A stretch of 43,238 nt of DNA from Raineyella antarctica (lineage in GTDB: Bacteria; Actinomycetota; Actinomycetes; Propionibacteriales; Propionibacteriaceae), in assembly GCF_900092135.1 (NCBI RefSeq), contig NZ_FMYF01000016.1, positions 1 to 43,238 of the forward strand. Direction: 5' to 3'. Within the stretch, counting starts at the first letter, position 1. Every line of letters starts with the position of its first letter. The notes under the pieces are model-generated. The model saw only the letters and a list, made by a program, of their open reading frames with translations. It had not been told where the DNA came from and ran no database searches. Position numbers and translations under genes: made by a program. Below are positions 1 through 9,853 of this stretch, piece after piece.

Positions 1-546
1 GCCTCGAGCCCGCTGAACGACCTGGAGGGCACCTACACCCTCGACGCCTCCCACACCACGATCGGTTTCGTGGCCCGCCACGCGATGGTGACCAAGGTCC
101 GCGGCTCCTTCGGCGAGTTCGTCGGCACCGCCACCACCGGCCGCAACCTTGAAGGTGCGAAGATCGACGTCACGATCCAGGTCGCCTCCGTCGACACCAA
201 GTCGCCCGACCGCGACGGCCACCTGCAGTCCGCCGACTTCTTCGACGTCGCCTCCTACCCCACCATCACCTTCACCTCCACCGACATCACCGCCTCCGGC
301 GACGTGCTGGCCGTGACCGGGGACCTGACCATCAAGGACGTCACCAAGTCGGTCACCATCGACTTCGAGTACGCCGGTGCCGCCCTGGACCCCTTCGGCA
401 ACACCCGCCTCGGCCTGGAAGGCTCCGTCGTCGTCGACCGCAAGGACTTCGGCCTGGTCTGGAACGCCGCCCTCGAGACCGGCGGCGTCCTCGTCTCCGA
501 CAAGATCACCCTCGAGTTCGAGATCTCCGCGATCAAGAACGCCTGA
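1..546 (+). CDS. YceI family protein (5' end outside window)
   Basis: YceI proteins are small lipocalin-like beta barrels that bind polyisoprenoids or amphiphiles; several are stress- or acid-induced. The frame is open from base 1 and reads through the YceI opening (GTYTLDASHTTIGFVARHAM), then the core with VTGDLTIKDVTKSV and the C-terminal FEISA strand. About 181 residues are visible against a usual length near 180, so only a few N-terminal residues are missing. The GTG at 70 is internal, because family homology extends upstream of it. No lipobox or signal peptide is visible, so a cytoplasmic form is likely, as is common in actinobacteria. It is followed by a strong hairpin at 612-655. Confidence 0.9.
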   Translation, partial: ASSPLNDLEGTYTLDASHTTIGFVARHAMVTKVRGSFGEFVGTATTGRNLEGAKIDVTIQVASVDTKSPDRDGHLQSADFFDVASYPTITFTSTDITASGDVLAVTGDLTIKDVTKSVTIDFEYAGAALDPFGNTRLGLEGSVVVDRKDFGLVWNAALETGGVLVSDKITLEFEISAIKNA

Positions 547-611
547 CCACCCCGGCACCACCGATCCCACCGGACCCGGCCTGACCGGCCCCCCCTGATC
601 GACTGCTGATG

Positions 612-655
612 CGCGGACACCGTCCGGCCCCCCACGGGCCCGGACGGCGTCCGCG
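612..655 (+). terminator. Rho-independent-type terminator of the YceI gene
   Basis: Bases 612-618 pair with 649-655 and 620-627 pair with 640-647, with a single A/C mismatch between the two helices and a 12-base loop. The stem is followed by a short T run (656-658). It lies 66 bases after the YceI stop. Confidence 0.7.
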
Positions 656-1191
656 TTTCCACGCCGGAGCCCGAAACCCTGCGTCTGGGCCGGGCGCACG
701 GCGCTGTTCACTGCCCCTCGCCAACTTCACTGCCCACTTCCCAGCTCACTGCCAGTACCCGGGCAGCGAACCCGGCCAACGGCAGCAAGCCCGGCCAACA
801 GCAGCGAGCCCGGCACGGCCAGCGCGCCAGATCGGGCCAGGCCAGCCCACCGGTTCCGGCCAAGCATGGTAGCTGTGGCCAACAGCAGCGAGCACCGGCA
901 GGCTGGGATGCGGGCAAACCACAGGGCGCCACGGTTCTTGATCCCCCGTGCCCCCGGGGGCTCTGGGTTCTTGATCCCCCGCCATCCCGGACGCCCGGGT
1001 TCTTGATCCCCCGTCCCAGACAACGGGCAATCAAGAACCCAGAGCCCCCGCAGAGCATCGCCTGTGCCGCCCCGTGTCCCCCGTGCCGCGCCGGTGGCGC
1101 GCCAGCCCGGGAGCACCCCCCCAGCGCTCCCCTATCCATCCCCGACCATGCGGGCTAGCATCGCGGCACCAAGGAATGATCGGAGCCAACG
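656..1191. repeat. Gene-free stretch filled with direct and inverted repeats
   Basis: No convincing gene is seen here. The 18-base unit (C/T)GGCCAACRGCAGCRAGC occurs at 773-790, 792-809 and 876-893. A second motif, GGTTCTTGATCCCCCG, occurs three times, starting at 933, 966 and 998. The block 955-975 is a perfect 21-base inverted repeat of 1030-1050, able to form a large hairpin around the third copy. A -10-like TAGCAT at 1156-1161 may serve the next gene. The purpose of the repeats is not evident. Confidence 0.6.
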
Positions 1192-1581
1192 ATGGCTGGC
1201 AACTTCACTCGCGTTGACCTCACCCCCGCCGCGGCCGAGATGCTGCGCAAGCTCGCGGACCAGCACGGCCCGCTGATGTTCCACCAGTCCGGCGGGTGCT
1301 GTGACGGGTCCTCCCCGATGTGCTTCCCGGCCGGTGAGTTCCGGACCGGCGGTCAGGACGTCCACCTGCAGGACCTCCAGGTCGAAGGACTCGACCCGAT
1401 CCCGTTCTGGATGTCCTCCTCGCAATACGAGTACTGGAAGCACACGCACCTCACCGTCGACGTGGTCCCGGGGCGCGGCGCCGGTTTCTCCCTGGAGGCC
1501 CCCGAGGGCGTACGTTTCCTCATCCGCTCGCGCCTGATGACCGACGACGAACTGGAGGCGTACGGACTGCTCAGCCGCTGA
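1192..1581 (+). CDS. DUF779 domain protein (aldehyde dehydrogenase-associated)
   Basis: A 129-residue protein of the DUF779 family, whose biochemical role is not established but which is commonly encoded beside acetaldehyde/aldehyde dehydrogenases. The signature is SGGCCDGSSPMC at residues 33-44, a cysteine-rich loop suggestive of metal or thiol chemistry. ATG at 1192 is preceded by GGAG at about the right distance. The gene is followed at once by a C-rich repeat block, then by the GAF regulator and the aldehyde dehydrogenase in the same direction, a standard actinobacterial arrangement. A role as accessory factor of the dehydrogenase is inference from this context. Confidence 0.85.
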   Translation: MAGNFTRVDLTPAAAEMLRKLADQHGPLMFHQSGGCCDGSSPMCFPAGEFRTGGQDVHLQDLQVEGLDPIPFWMSSSQYEYWKHTHLTVDVVPGRGAGFSLEAPEGVRFLIRSRLMTDDELEAYGLLSR

Positions 1582-1671
1582 CCCCGCACACCCGCCCACG
1601 GCCGCCGACCCCCGCACCCGCCGACCCCCGCACCCGCCGCCCCGCACACCCGCCCACGGCCGCCGACCCCC
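1582..1671. repeat. C-rich repeat block between DUF779 gene and regulator
   Basis: A 32-base unit occurs twice identically (1582-1613 and 1640-1671), separated by shorter units of the form CCGACCCCCGCACCCG. The top strand is strongly C-biased. It may attenuate transcription or arise by replication slippage. Confidence 0.6.
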
Positions 1672-1783
1672 ACGCCCGTCGACTCCCCGGATCCGCCGGG
1701 AACGGACCGCAGCGGCTGGCCGGGATTTCGCCCACGGGGTGTAATGGGGGTCACGTCCTTCCGCCGAGGTGAGGAGTAGGCCC

Positions 1784-2995
1784 ATGACCGACCGCCCGCA
1801 GCACCTGCGCGCCGAGATCAGTGACTCCTGGCACCGCAGCGCGGCCACCGGCGTGAGGATCGACCTGCCAGCGGCACCCGTCCTGCTCGACGACGTCGCC
1901 CTGGAGCGCCGCCGCGGCAACCACCCGCTGAGCCGGGTGCAGCCCCTGCTCGAGGACGTCCTCGGCCAGGCGGTCCGCGACTGCGGCGCGGTGCTGGCCC
2001 TCGGCGACGCCGACGGCCACCTGCTGTGGGTCACCGGGACCGGGCAGGCCCTGCGCCGCGCCGAACGGATCGGGTTCGTCGCCGGCAGCAACTGGGACGA
2101 GCGCTTCGCCGGCACCAACGCGCCCGGAACCGCCCTGCGGCTCGACATCGGCCTGGTCGTTCGTGGCGGCGAGCACTACCTGGATGCCGTCCGGGCCTGG
2201 AACTGCGCGGCGATCCCCATCCACGACCCGGCCACCGGATCGGTCCTCGGGGTCCTCGACGTCACCGGCGGTGAGCAGATCGCGGTCCCGCAGACCCTCG
2301 CCATGATCCGCGCCGCCGCCCGGATGGCCGAGACCGAACTCACCCGCACCCTGCCCGCCACACCGCGGCCCGAGGGGCCGGCCGACTTCGTGCTCGAGGC
2401 CCTGGGGCGTACGGAGGCCGTGCTCGTCCCGACCACCGACCGTGCCCGGGCCGTACGCCTCGGGCCGCGCCACAGCGAGATGCTCGTCCTGCTGGCCACC
2501 CACCCCGGCGGCCTGACCGGCACCGAACTGGCCGAACTCGTCTACCCGCACCGGGTCAGCCCGGCAACGGTCCGCGCCGAGGTCAACCGCCTGCGCGCCC
2601 TGGTCGGCGCCGACGTGCTGGAGTCGCGCCCGTACCGCCTGCGGGCGCGGATCAGCGGGGACTGGTCCCTGGTCGAGTGCCTGCTCGCCGCCGGAGACGT
2701 CGAGGGCGCGCTGCGCTGCTACCGCGGGCGGCTGCTGCCCCGGTCCACCTCCCCGGCGGTCGAGGCGCTGGCCGACGACCTCGAGTGGTCCCTGCGTGCG
2801 GCGGTCCTCGACAGTGGCCGGCTCGACCTGATGGCCTCCTGGACCCGGACCGCGGAGGGCGCGGACGACCTGGAGATGTGGACCGCCCAGGCCCAGCGGC
2901 TGCCCGCCACCTCAGCACTGCGCCCCTTGGTGACGGCCCAGGTCAGCCGGCTCGACCGCGAGCTGGCGGCACCGACCCCGCCGCGCCACCGCTGA
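1784..2995 (+). CDS. GAF-domain transcriptional regulator, AcoR-like without sigma-54 domain
   Basis: 403 residues. Residues 1-25 (ISDSWHRSAATGV) and the GAF domain at about 60-185 match the sensor half of AcoR-type activators; TNAPGTAL and the HYLDAVRAWNCAAIPI segment are typical. There is no AAA+ sigma-54 domain. Instead, residues about 218-335 contain a winged-helix-like segment (GLTGTELAELVYPHRVSPAT) followed by a helical tail, as in actinobacterial GAF regulators. ATG 1784 is chosen because GAGGAG lies 8 bases upstream; a GTG at 1769 is possible but has no ribosome site. It probably senses an aldehyde- or alcohol-derived signal and activates the dehydrogenase gene that begins 97 bases downstream. 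Confidence 0.85.
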   Translation: MTDRPQHLRAEISDSWHRSAATGVRIDLPAAPVLLDDVALERRRGNHPLSRVQPLLEDVLGQAVRDCGAVLALGDADGHLLWVTGTGQALRRAERIGFVAGSNWDERFAGTNAPGTALRLDIGLVVRGGEHYLDAVRAWNCAAIPIHDPATGSVLGVLDVTGGEQIAVPQTLAMIRAAARMAETELTRTLPATPRPEGPADFVLEALGRTEAVLVPTTDRARAVRLGPRHSEMLVLLATHPGGLTGTELAELVYPHRVSPATVRAEVNRLRALVGADVLESRPYRLRARISGDWSLVECLLAAGDVEGALRCYRGRLLPRSTSPAVEALADDLEWSLRAAVLDSGRLDLMASWTRTAEGADDLEMWTAQAQRLPATSALRPLVTAQVSRLDRELAAPTPPRHR

Positions 2996-3021
2996 TCGAC
3001 GGACCGCACGCCCGCGCGCAA

Positions 3022-3050
3022 CGTTCATGCAACCTCGCCGTGACTAGCAT
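3022..3050 (+). promoter_or_regulatory. Candidate promoter of the aldehyde dehydrogenase gene
   Basis: CGTTCA (3022-3027) and TAGCAT (3045-3050) are separated by 17 bases and lie about 40 bases before the ATG. The same TAGCAT hexamer precedes the DUF779 gene. This is a weak consensus match only. Confidence 0.3.
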
Positions 3051-3092
3051 CACAGACCACCGGACACCGTGGTTCGGACGAGAGGACATGAC

Positions 3093-4616
<1,524 letters not shown>

Positions 4617-4636
4617 TCCGATCCTGACCCAACGGG

Positions 4637-4670
4637 CCGGTCCACGTACGCCGCGACGTACGTGGACCGG
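4637..4670 (+). terminator. Terminator hairpin after aldehyde dehydrogenase
   Basis: Perfect 14-bp stem (4637-4650 with 4657-4670) and a 6-base loop, 20 bases after the stop. No T run follows. Confidence 0.65.
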
Positions 4671-4777
4671 TCCTGCTGCCCGTGCCCGGTCGGCGTCAGC
4701 GGGCCGGTGAGGTCTCGCGCCCCGATGTGAGGCCGATGCCTCAGGTGTTACAGCCGATCCGGACGCACGCTGGAGTC

Positions 4778-5494
4778 ATGAACACCACACCTCGCGAGGC
4801 CGTAGCGATCCTGACGGCCGACCCTCGGCTCATCGAGGGCACCGACGAACGTTTCACCGGGTACGGCGTGATGGGCCTGCCGTACGCGACCGGTCACTAC
4901 CTGGCCCTGCGCTGCTTCGTGGCCACCTCGGTGGGACCGGCCTACCGGGCGGTCTGGCACCGCGCGCCGGACGGGCGCTGGGAGATCTTCACCACCGCCG
5001 CCCCGGAGGTGAGCTGCCCCCGGTACTTCGGTTCCGAGGCACCGGGCGAACAGGTGCCGGCCATCGATGTCAGCTGGCCGGATGACTGGACGCTCGAGGT
5101 GACGATGGGTGAGCGGCTCTCCTGGCGGCTGGAGCTGGCGAGCACCTCGGCGACCCGTATCATGACGTCGATGGGTGGGGCCATGCCCGACGGCGCCTGG
5201 AACAGCAACGCCGTCCTCGGCTCGATGGGCCCGATGGCCTCGGCGTTCCTGGGCATCGGCCGCACCCGGCTGCACGGCGCCACGCCCAACGGGCCGCTCT
5301 ACAAGGCCGCCCCCCAACAGGTCTGGCGGGTGGTCGGTGGGCAGGCCGGGCTCGACGGCGAGGATCTGGGAGGTATCGGGCCGCTGTCCGAACAGGACCA
5401 CCTGGGAGACTTCTGGCTCCCCCAGCGCGGCATCTTCTTCGTGGGCCGGGCCAGCTTCACACCCGTCCTGGCGAGCACCACCGCCCTGGCGTGA
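4778..5494 (+). CDS. Hypothetical protein, function not recognised
   Basis: 238 residues from ATG 4778 (GGAG 6 bases upstream; an earlier in-frame start at 4682 adds a low-complexity leader and is less likely). There is no signal peptide or clear membrane segment. The protein is rich in Trp, Gly and beta-prone segments (YRAVWHRAPDGRWEIFTT, DFWLPQRGIFFVG), suggesting an all-beta lipocalin- or AttH-like fold, but I cannot assign a family. The next gene, an HD-GYP/LuxR fusion, begins 23 bases after the stop, so the two are probably co-transcribed and may be functionally linked. Confidence 0.75.
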   Translation: MNTTPREAVAILTADPRLIEGTDERFTGYGVMGLPYATGHYLALRCFVATSVGPAYRAVWHRAPDGRWEIFTTAAPEVSCPRYFGSEAPGEQVPAIDVSWPDDWTLEVTMGERLSWRLELASTSATRIMTSMGGAMPDGAWNSNAVLGSMGPMASAFLGIGRTRLHGATPNGPLYKAAPQQVWRVVGGQAGLDGEDLGGIGPLSEQDHLGDFWLPQRGIFFVGRASFTPVLASTTALA

Positions 5495-5517
5495 CGTGGA
5501 GCGAGCACACTTGAGCC

Positions 5518-7101
5518 ATGGACCCCACCGCGAGGCACCTCGACGGGGCACTGCCGCGCCGCGTCGAGGTCCTGGCCGGCCTGTCGGTGGCGATCGACCT
5601 CGGCCTGGGCCAGCCGGCCGAGCACATGCTGCGCTCGGCGATCATCGCCTGCCGCCTGGCCGACCGGCTCGGGCTGACCCGGGACCAGCGGGCGACCACG
5701 TACTACACGTCGCTGATCATGTGGATCGGCTGCCACGCGGACTCCCAGGAGTATGCGCGCTGGTTCGGCGACGACATCGCCGTGCGTCGCGACGCCTACC
5801 TGGTGGACTGGGCCGGGCTGCCGTTCCTGCGCTTCCTGCTCGGCAACGTCGCCCGCGGTGAGCCCCTCGCCCAACGCCTGCTGACCACAGCGGCCCTGTT
5901 CCGAGATGCCCGCGGCCAGCTCGCTGCGCTGATGCACTCGCACTGCTTGTCCGCGGCGGCGCTGGCCCACCACCTCGGGCTGCCGCCGGAGGTGGAGCGT
6001 GCGGTCACCTACACGTTCGAACGTTTCGACGGGAGCGGGCTGCCGCAAGGTTGTCCGGGGGCCGCCATCCCGATCGAGATGCGGATCGCCCAGCTGGCCG
6101 ATACGGCCGAGGTCCACCACCGGCTGTTCGGGGTCGACGCCGCGGTGGCGATGGCGCGCCGCCGTAGTGGCGGGCACTTCGACCCGGCGGTCGTCGAGGC
6201 GCTGCTCGCAGCGCCGGGCGAGGTGTTGGCCGACGTGCCCGGCTCGGATGTCTGGACGGCCGCGATCGCCGCCGCTCCCGACGCCGAGATCCGCCTGGAC
6301 CTGGCCGGCCTGGACCTGCTGGTGTGCGCGGTCGGGGACTTCGCCGACCTCAAGTGTCCGTTCGCGCTGGGACATTCCCGGGGTGTCGCGGCGCTGGCCG
6401 CCGGGGCCGGCGAGCAGCTGGGGCTCGATCCGAGCGACGTACGATCCTTGCGTCGTGCCGGCTATCTGCACGACATCGGCCGGCTCGGCGTGTCCAACCA
6501 GGTGTGGTCCAAGCCGGGCCCGCTCAGCGCCTCCGAGTGGGAGCGGGTCCGGATGCACCCGTACCTGACCGACCGGGTGCTGAGCCGGATCAACGGCCTG
6601 GAGCGGGAACGTACGTACGCGCGGGCCCACCACGAGCACCTCGACGGCAGCGGCTACCCGCTCGGCATCGCGGGCGCCGCACTGGGGAGCGGCGAGCGGA
6701 TCCTCGCAGCGGCCGTCGCCTACCAGTCGGCGCTGGAACCGCGGCCGTACCGGGCGGCCCTCGACGCCGCCGGGGCGGCGCGCCGGTTGCACGAGCGCAT
6801 CGCGACCGGACAGCTCGACCCCGAGTGCGCGGAGGCGGTGCTGGCGACGGCTGGCCACCGCATACCCCGGGCAGGGCGGGAGGACGTCCTGACCCCGCGG
6901 GAACGCGAGGTGCTCGGCTACGTCGCCCGTGGCCTCAGCAATCGCCAGATCGCCGAAGCGTTGGTCCTCAGCGAGAAGACCGTACGCAACCACGTCGAGC
7001 GGACGTACGCCAAGATCGGTGCGACGAACCGGGTCGGCGCGAGCCTGTACGCGCTGGGGCACGGGCTGGTGACGCCGCCCGCGGGAGGGGCCGCCGCCTG
7101 A
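5518..7101 (+). CDS. HD-GYP domain / LuxR-type DNA-binding fusion regulator
   Basis: 527 residues. The C-terminal half has an HD domain (H318-D319 in HDIGRLG) with the HD-GYP signature HHEHLDGSGYP at 371-381, the family of cyclic-di-GMP phosphodiesterases. Residues 458-515 are a GerE/LuxR helix-turn-helix (LTPREREVLGYVARGLSNRQIAEAL). The N-terminal half (about 30-220) looks like a second, degenerate HD copy: it keeps TFERFDGSGLP (166-176) but lacks an obvious HD pair. The fusion suggests a transcription factor gated by a nucleotide or metal ligand. No receiver domain is present. It lies in a likely operon with the unknown gene upstream. Confidence 0.85.
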   Translation: MDPTARHLDGALPRRVEVLAGLSVAIDLGLGQPAEHMLRSAIIACRLADRLGLTRDQRATTYYTSLIMWIGCHADSQEYARWFGDDIAVRRDAYLVDWAGLPFLRFLLGNVARGEPLAQRLLTTAALFRDARGQLAALMHSHCLSAAALAHHLGLPPEVERAVTYTFERFDGSGLPQGCPGAAIPIEMRIAQLADTAEVHHRLFGVDAAVAMARRRSGGHFDPAVVEALLAAPGEVLADVPGSDVWTAAIAAAPDAEIRLDLAGLDLLVCAVGDFADLKCPFALGHSRGVAALAAGAGEQLGLDPSDVRSLRRAGYLHDIGRLGVSNQVWSKPGPLSASEWERVRMHPYLTDRVLSRINGLERERTYARAHHEHLDGSGYPLGIAGAALGSGERILAAAVAYQSALEPRPYRAALDAAGAARRLHERIATGQLDPECAEAVLATAGHRIPRAGREDVLTPREREVLGYVARGLSNRQIAEALVLSEKTVRNHVERTYAKIGATNRVGASLYALGHGLVTPPAGGAAA

Positions 7102-7187
7102 TCGGGCAGCGCTGGGCACGACACCCTGGTGAAAGGGGTACCGGCAGGACCTCCCACGGGCGGAGCAGCCCCAGTAACGTCCCATCC

Positions 7188-8075
7188 ATGGTCATGGAAC
7201 TCACCCTCAACAACGGCGTCACGATGCCCGCCCTCGGGCTGGGCATCTTCCAGAGCCCGCCGGAGCAGACGACGGCGGCGGTCGAGGCGGCGCTGGCCAC
7301 CGGCTACCGCCACGTCGACACCGCCGCCGCGTACGGCAACGAGCGGGAGGTCGGCGAGGGGGTGCGACGGTCGGGCCTGGACCGGCAGGACGTGTTCATC
7401 GAGACCAAGGTCTGGGTCAGCGACTACGGCTACGAGCCGACGCTGCACGCCTGGGAGAAGGCCACGGCCAAGCTCGGCGTCGAGTACCTCGACCTGCTCA
7501 TCCTGCACCAGCCGGCCCCGGACCGCTTCGAGAAGACGCTGGACGCCTACCGGGCGCTGGAGGCGCTGCTCGCCGACGGACGCGTACGCGCGATCGGCGT
7601 CAGCAACTTCATGCCGCACCACCTGGACCGGCTGCTCGCGGCGACCGACGTCGTCCCGGCGGTGAACCAGGTCGAACTGCATCCCTACTTCGCCCAGCGA
7701 GGGGTCCAGGAGGCCGATGCCAGCCACGGCATCCTGACCCAGGCGTGGTCACCGATCGGCGGCATCACCTTCTATCCCGGCTGGGGCGAGGACCGCCGCA
7801 ACGTGATGCAGGACCCGGCGATCGCCGCCATCGCCCAGGAGCACGGGAAGAGTCCCGCCCAGGTCATGCTGCGCTGGCACCTGCAGCAGGGCCGCTCGGC
7901 CATCCCGAAGTCGACCCACCCGGGCCGTATCGCCGAGAACTTCGACGTGTTCGACTTCGAACTCGGCACCGACGAGCTCGCCCGGATCGACGCCCTCGAC
8001 ACCGGCGTACGCAACGGACCCGACCCGGACCAGCCCCGTCCGGAGGCCTTCGCGCGGGTCATCCCGGAGGCCTGA
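7188..8075 (+). CDS. Aldo/keto reductase
   Basis: 295 residues, an (alpha/beta)8-barrel NADPH-dependent oxidoreductase reducing aldehydes or ketones. The catalytic tetrad is visible: Asp44 and Tyr49 in VDTAAAYGNE, Lys74 in ETKVW, His107 in LILHQPA. The NADPH-binding end IPKSTHPGRIAEN is present. It resembles the 2,5-diketo-gluconate reductase type (AKR5). The frame is open far upstream, but family homology starts at MELTLNNGVTMPALG, so ATG 7188 (or 7194) is taken. There is no clear ribosome site before it. A 10-bp hairpin follows. Confidence 0.92.
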   Translation: MVMELTLNNGVTMPALGLGIFQSPPEQTTAAVEAALATGYRHVDTAAAYGNEREVGEGVRRSGLDRQDVFIETKVWVSDYGYEPTLHAWEKATAKLGVEYLDLLILHQPAPDRFEKTLDAYRALEALLADGRVRAIGVSNFMPHHLDRLLAATDVVPAVNQVELHPYFAQRGVQEADASHGILTQAWSPIGGITFYPGWGEDRRNVMQDPAIAAIAQEHGKSPAQVMLRWHLQQGRSAIPKSTHPGRIAENFDVFDFELGTDELARIDALDTGVRNGPDPDQPRPEAFARVIPEA

Positions 8076-8106
8076 GTCCGGGCGACCGGCCCACCGGCCG
8101 GGCCTG

Positions 8107-8134
8107 CGACGGTGTGACCTCGCCCACACCGTCG
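8107..8134 (+). terminator. Terminator hairpin after aldo/keto reductase
   Basis: A 10-bp perfect stem (8107-8116 with 8125-8134) and an 8-base loop, 31 bases after the stop and ahead of the next gene. Confidence 0.5.
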
Positions 8135-8198
8135 TACGTCACCGGAGCGGCGGCGGGAGAATTCAAGGACAGTGACGTCCTCGAAGAAGGTGGTCGCC

Positions 8199-9128
8199 AT
8201 GACGACCTACATCGCCCCACAGGCCGCTCCGCAGGCAGGATCGACCCCCCGTGGCATCCTGCTCTGGCTGGGGGTCCTCCTCACCGGCGTCCCACCCTTC
8301 CTGGGCCTCTCGCTGGCGCTGTCGGCCATCACCGCCCCCACGAACGACGCCGGGAACCAGGCGCTCACTGCCCTCTGGTACATCCCGGCGGCGATCTTCC
8401 CGGTCGCCGTCCTGGGTGTGGCCCTGATGCTCGTCGGACTGTGGCATTCCCCCGGCACGCGGCGGGCCGGCTGGCTGTGGACCGCACTGGTCGCCATCGG
8501 ACTGCTCGGCGTCGTCGGCCTGGCGTTCGGCACCGGGATGAACAACGACCAGGAGGCCCTCCAGGGCGCGGCACGGATGGCGTTGGACATAGGCACCACC
8601 ACGTTCGGCCTGGTGTACGTCGCCGGGCTGGTCGGCCTGGTCGTGCTCGGCCTGCGACTGCTGCACCCCTCCGACCCGGCGCTGGCCCGGATGGGGATCC
8701 TGCTGCTCGCGGTGGCACTGCTGATGTCCGCCCTGCAGGTCGTCCAGGCGGCCGTGATCCGGCGCAGCGCCCCCGGGGCCGGCCGGATGCCCGCACCCGT
8801 GGTGATGTCCGGTGTGGGTGACGCCCTGCTCTGGGCGGTGCTCGGGCTCGTGGTCCTGGTCGTACTCGTCCGCCACCTGCACAGGCTGCAGGCGGTCGTC
8901 GCCGTCGCCGGCGGCGTGATGCTGATCGGCATGGGCACCCTCAAGGTCCTCGGTGCCACCGCCTGGCGACTCACCGGCGGTCCCGGCGCCACCGGTCCGG
9001 TGACCCTGCCGACCGGCCTGACCATGGGGATGACGGTGTCGATGACGGTCGCGCTCCTCGCGGTGGCCACCCTGCTGGGCGCGGCGATCGCCCTGATGGG
9101 CCGTACGCGTACGGGCATCGCGACCTGA
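8199..9128 (+). CDS. Polytopic membrane protein, unknown function
   Basis: 309 residues with about eight hydrophobic spans, the first near residues 18-40 (GILLWLGVLLTGVPPFLGL) and the last ending near residue 300. No transporter or enzyme signature is recognised. ATG 8199 follows GAAGAAGG; an upstream in-frame GTG (8172) is less likely. It is a single gene between the aldo/keto reductase terminator and a convergent reductase gene. A small hairpin, GCCGGC-ACT-GCCGGC (9185-9199), lies between the convergent genes. Confidence 0.8.
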   Translation: MTTYIAPQAAPQAGSTPRGILLWLGVLLTGVPPFLGLSLALSAITAPTNDAGNQALTALWYIPAAIFPVAVLGVALMLVGLWHSPGTRRAGWLWTALVAIGLLGVVGLAFGTGMNNDQEALQGAARMALDIGTTTFGLVYVAGLVGLVVLGLRLLHPSDPALARMGILLLAVALLMSALQVVQAAVIRRSAPGAGRMPAPVVMSGVGDALLWAVLGLVVLVVLVRHLHRLQAVVAVAGGVMLIGMGTLKVLGATAWRLTGGPGATGPVTLPTGLTMGMTVSMTVALLAVATLLGAAIALMGRTRTGIAT

Positions 9129-9211
9129 CCCGGCTCAGGCGTACCCATCCCCGTTCTCGTACGGAGGCGGTCCGCGGGCCGCGCGCCGGCACTGCCGGCC
9201 GGGGTGTCGGG

Positions 9212-9853
9212 TCAGCGCTGGAAGGTGAGGTGGATGGTCCCGCTGGGAGCCGTCTCGGCCGTGACCGCGTAGCCGGATTCGAGGCCTCGCAGGCCGTCCC
9301 ACAGTCGGGCGCCCCGGCCGAGGAGGATCGGTGCGATGGCGACGTGGAGGTGGTCGACGAGTCCGGCCCTGAGGAAGTCATGGACCACCGCGGCGCCCCC
9401 GCCGATCCGCACGTCCTTGCCCCCGGCGGCCTCGAGGGCTCGTTCCAGCACCTCGGTGGGACCGGCGCTCAGGAAGTGGAAGGTGGTGCCGCCCGCCATC
9501 TCCAGGGCCGGCCGTGGCGTGTGCGTCAGGACGAACACCGGCACCCGGAACGGGGGCTCGTCCCCCCACCAGCCGCGCCAGTCCGGATCGTCCGGGTGGT
9601 CGTGCAGGCCGAACATGCCGGCCCCCATGATCTCGGCCCCGACCTCGGCGAAGTACGCCTGGGCGTAGGCGTCGTCGACACCCGTCGTCCCCTCACCGCT
9701 CTCGTCGTGGAGCACCCGGCGGCGGAAGGTACGCGTGGCGACGTACGCCCCGACCAGGCGCGGCCAGTCCTCCCCGAACGGACTCTCGGGCGTCTGGTCG
9801 GTGGTGGTCATGAACCCGTCAAGGGAGATGTTCAGGTCTACGCGCACGGACAT
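9212..9853 (-). CDS. Dihydrofolate reductase family protein (RibD C-terminal fold)
   Basis: 213 residues of the DHFR/RibD-C superfamily, NADPH-linked reductases, here of unknown substrate. Visible features are VDLNISLDGF at the N terminus, the MGAGMFG segment, VFVLTHTPR, and DVRIGGGAAVVHDFLRAGLVDHLHVAIAPILLGRGARLW, the typical nucleotide-binding and C-terminal strands. ATG 9853 is preceded on its strand by GGGAG at about 8 bases. Although the frame remains open further upstream, that part is not homologous. It is a stand-alone reverse-strand gene. Confidence 0.9.
   Translation of the reverse strand: MSVRVDLNISLDGFMTTTDQTPESPFGEDWPRLVGAYVATRTFRRRVLHDESGEGTTGVDDAYAQAYFAEVGAEIMGAGMFGLHDHPDDPDWRGWWGDEPPFRVPVFVLTHTPRPALEMAGGTTFHFLSAGPTEVLERALEAAGGKDVRIGGGAAVVHDFLRAGLVDHLHVAIAPILLGRGARLWDGLRGLESGYAVTAETAPSGTIHLTFQR

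Noticed and set aside
773-1050. Repeats as a CRISPR array
   Set aside because: Spacing is irregular, units are 16-18 bases and no cas genes are near.
6324-7187. N-terminal extension of the aldo/keto reductase frame
   Set aside because: It lies over the HD-GYP/LuxR gene in another frame and has shadow composition.
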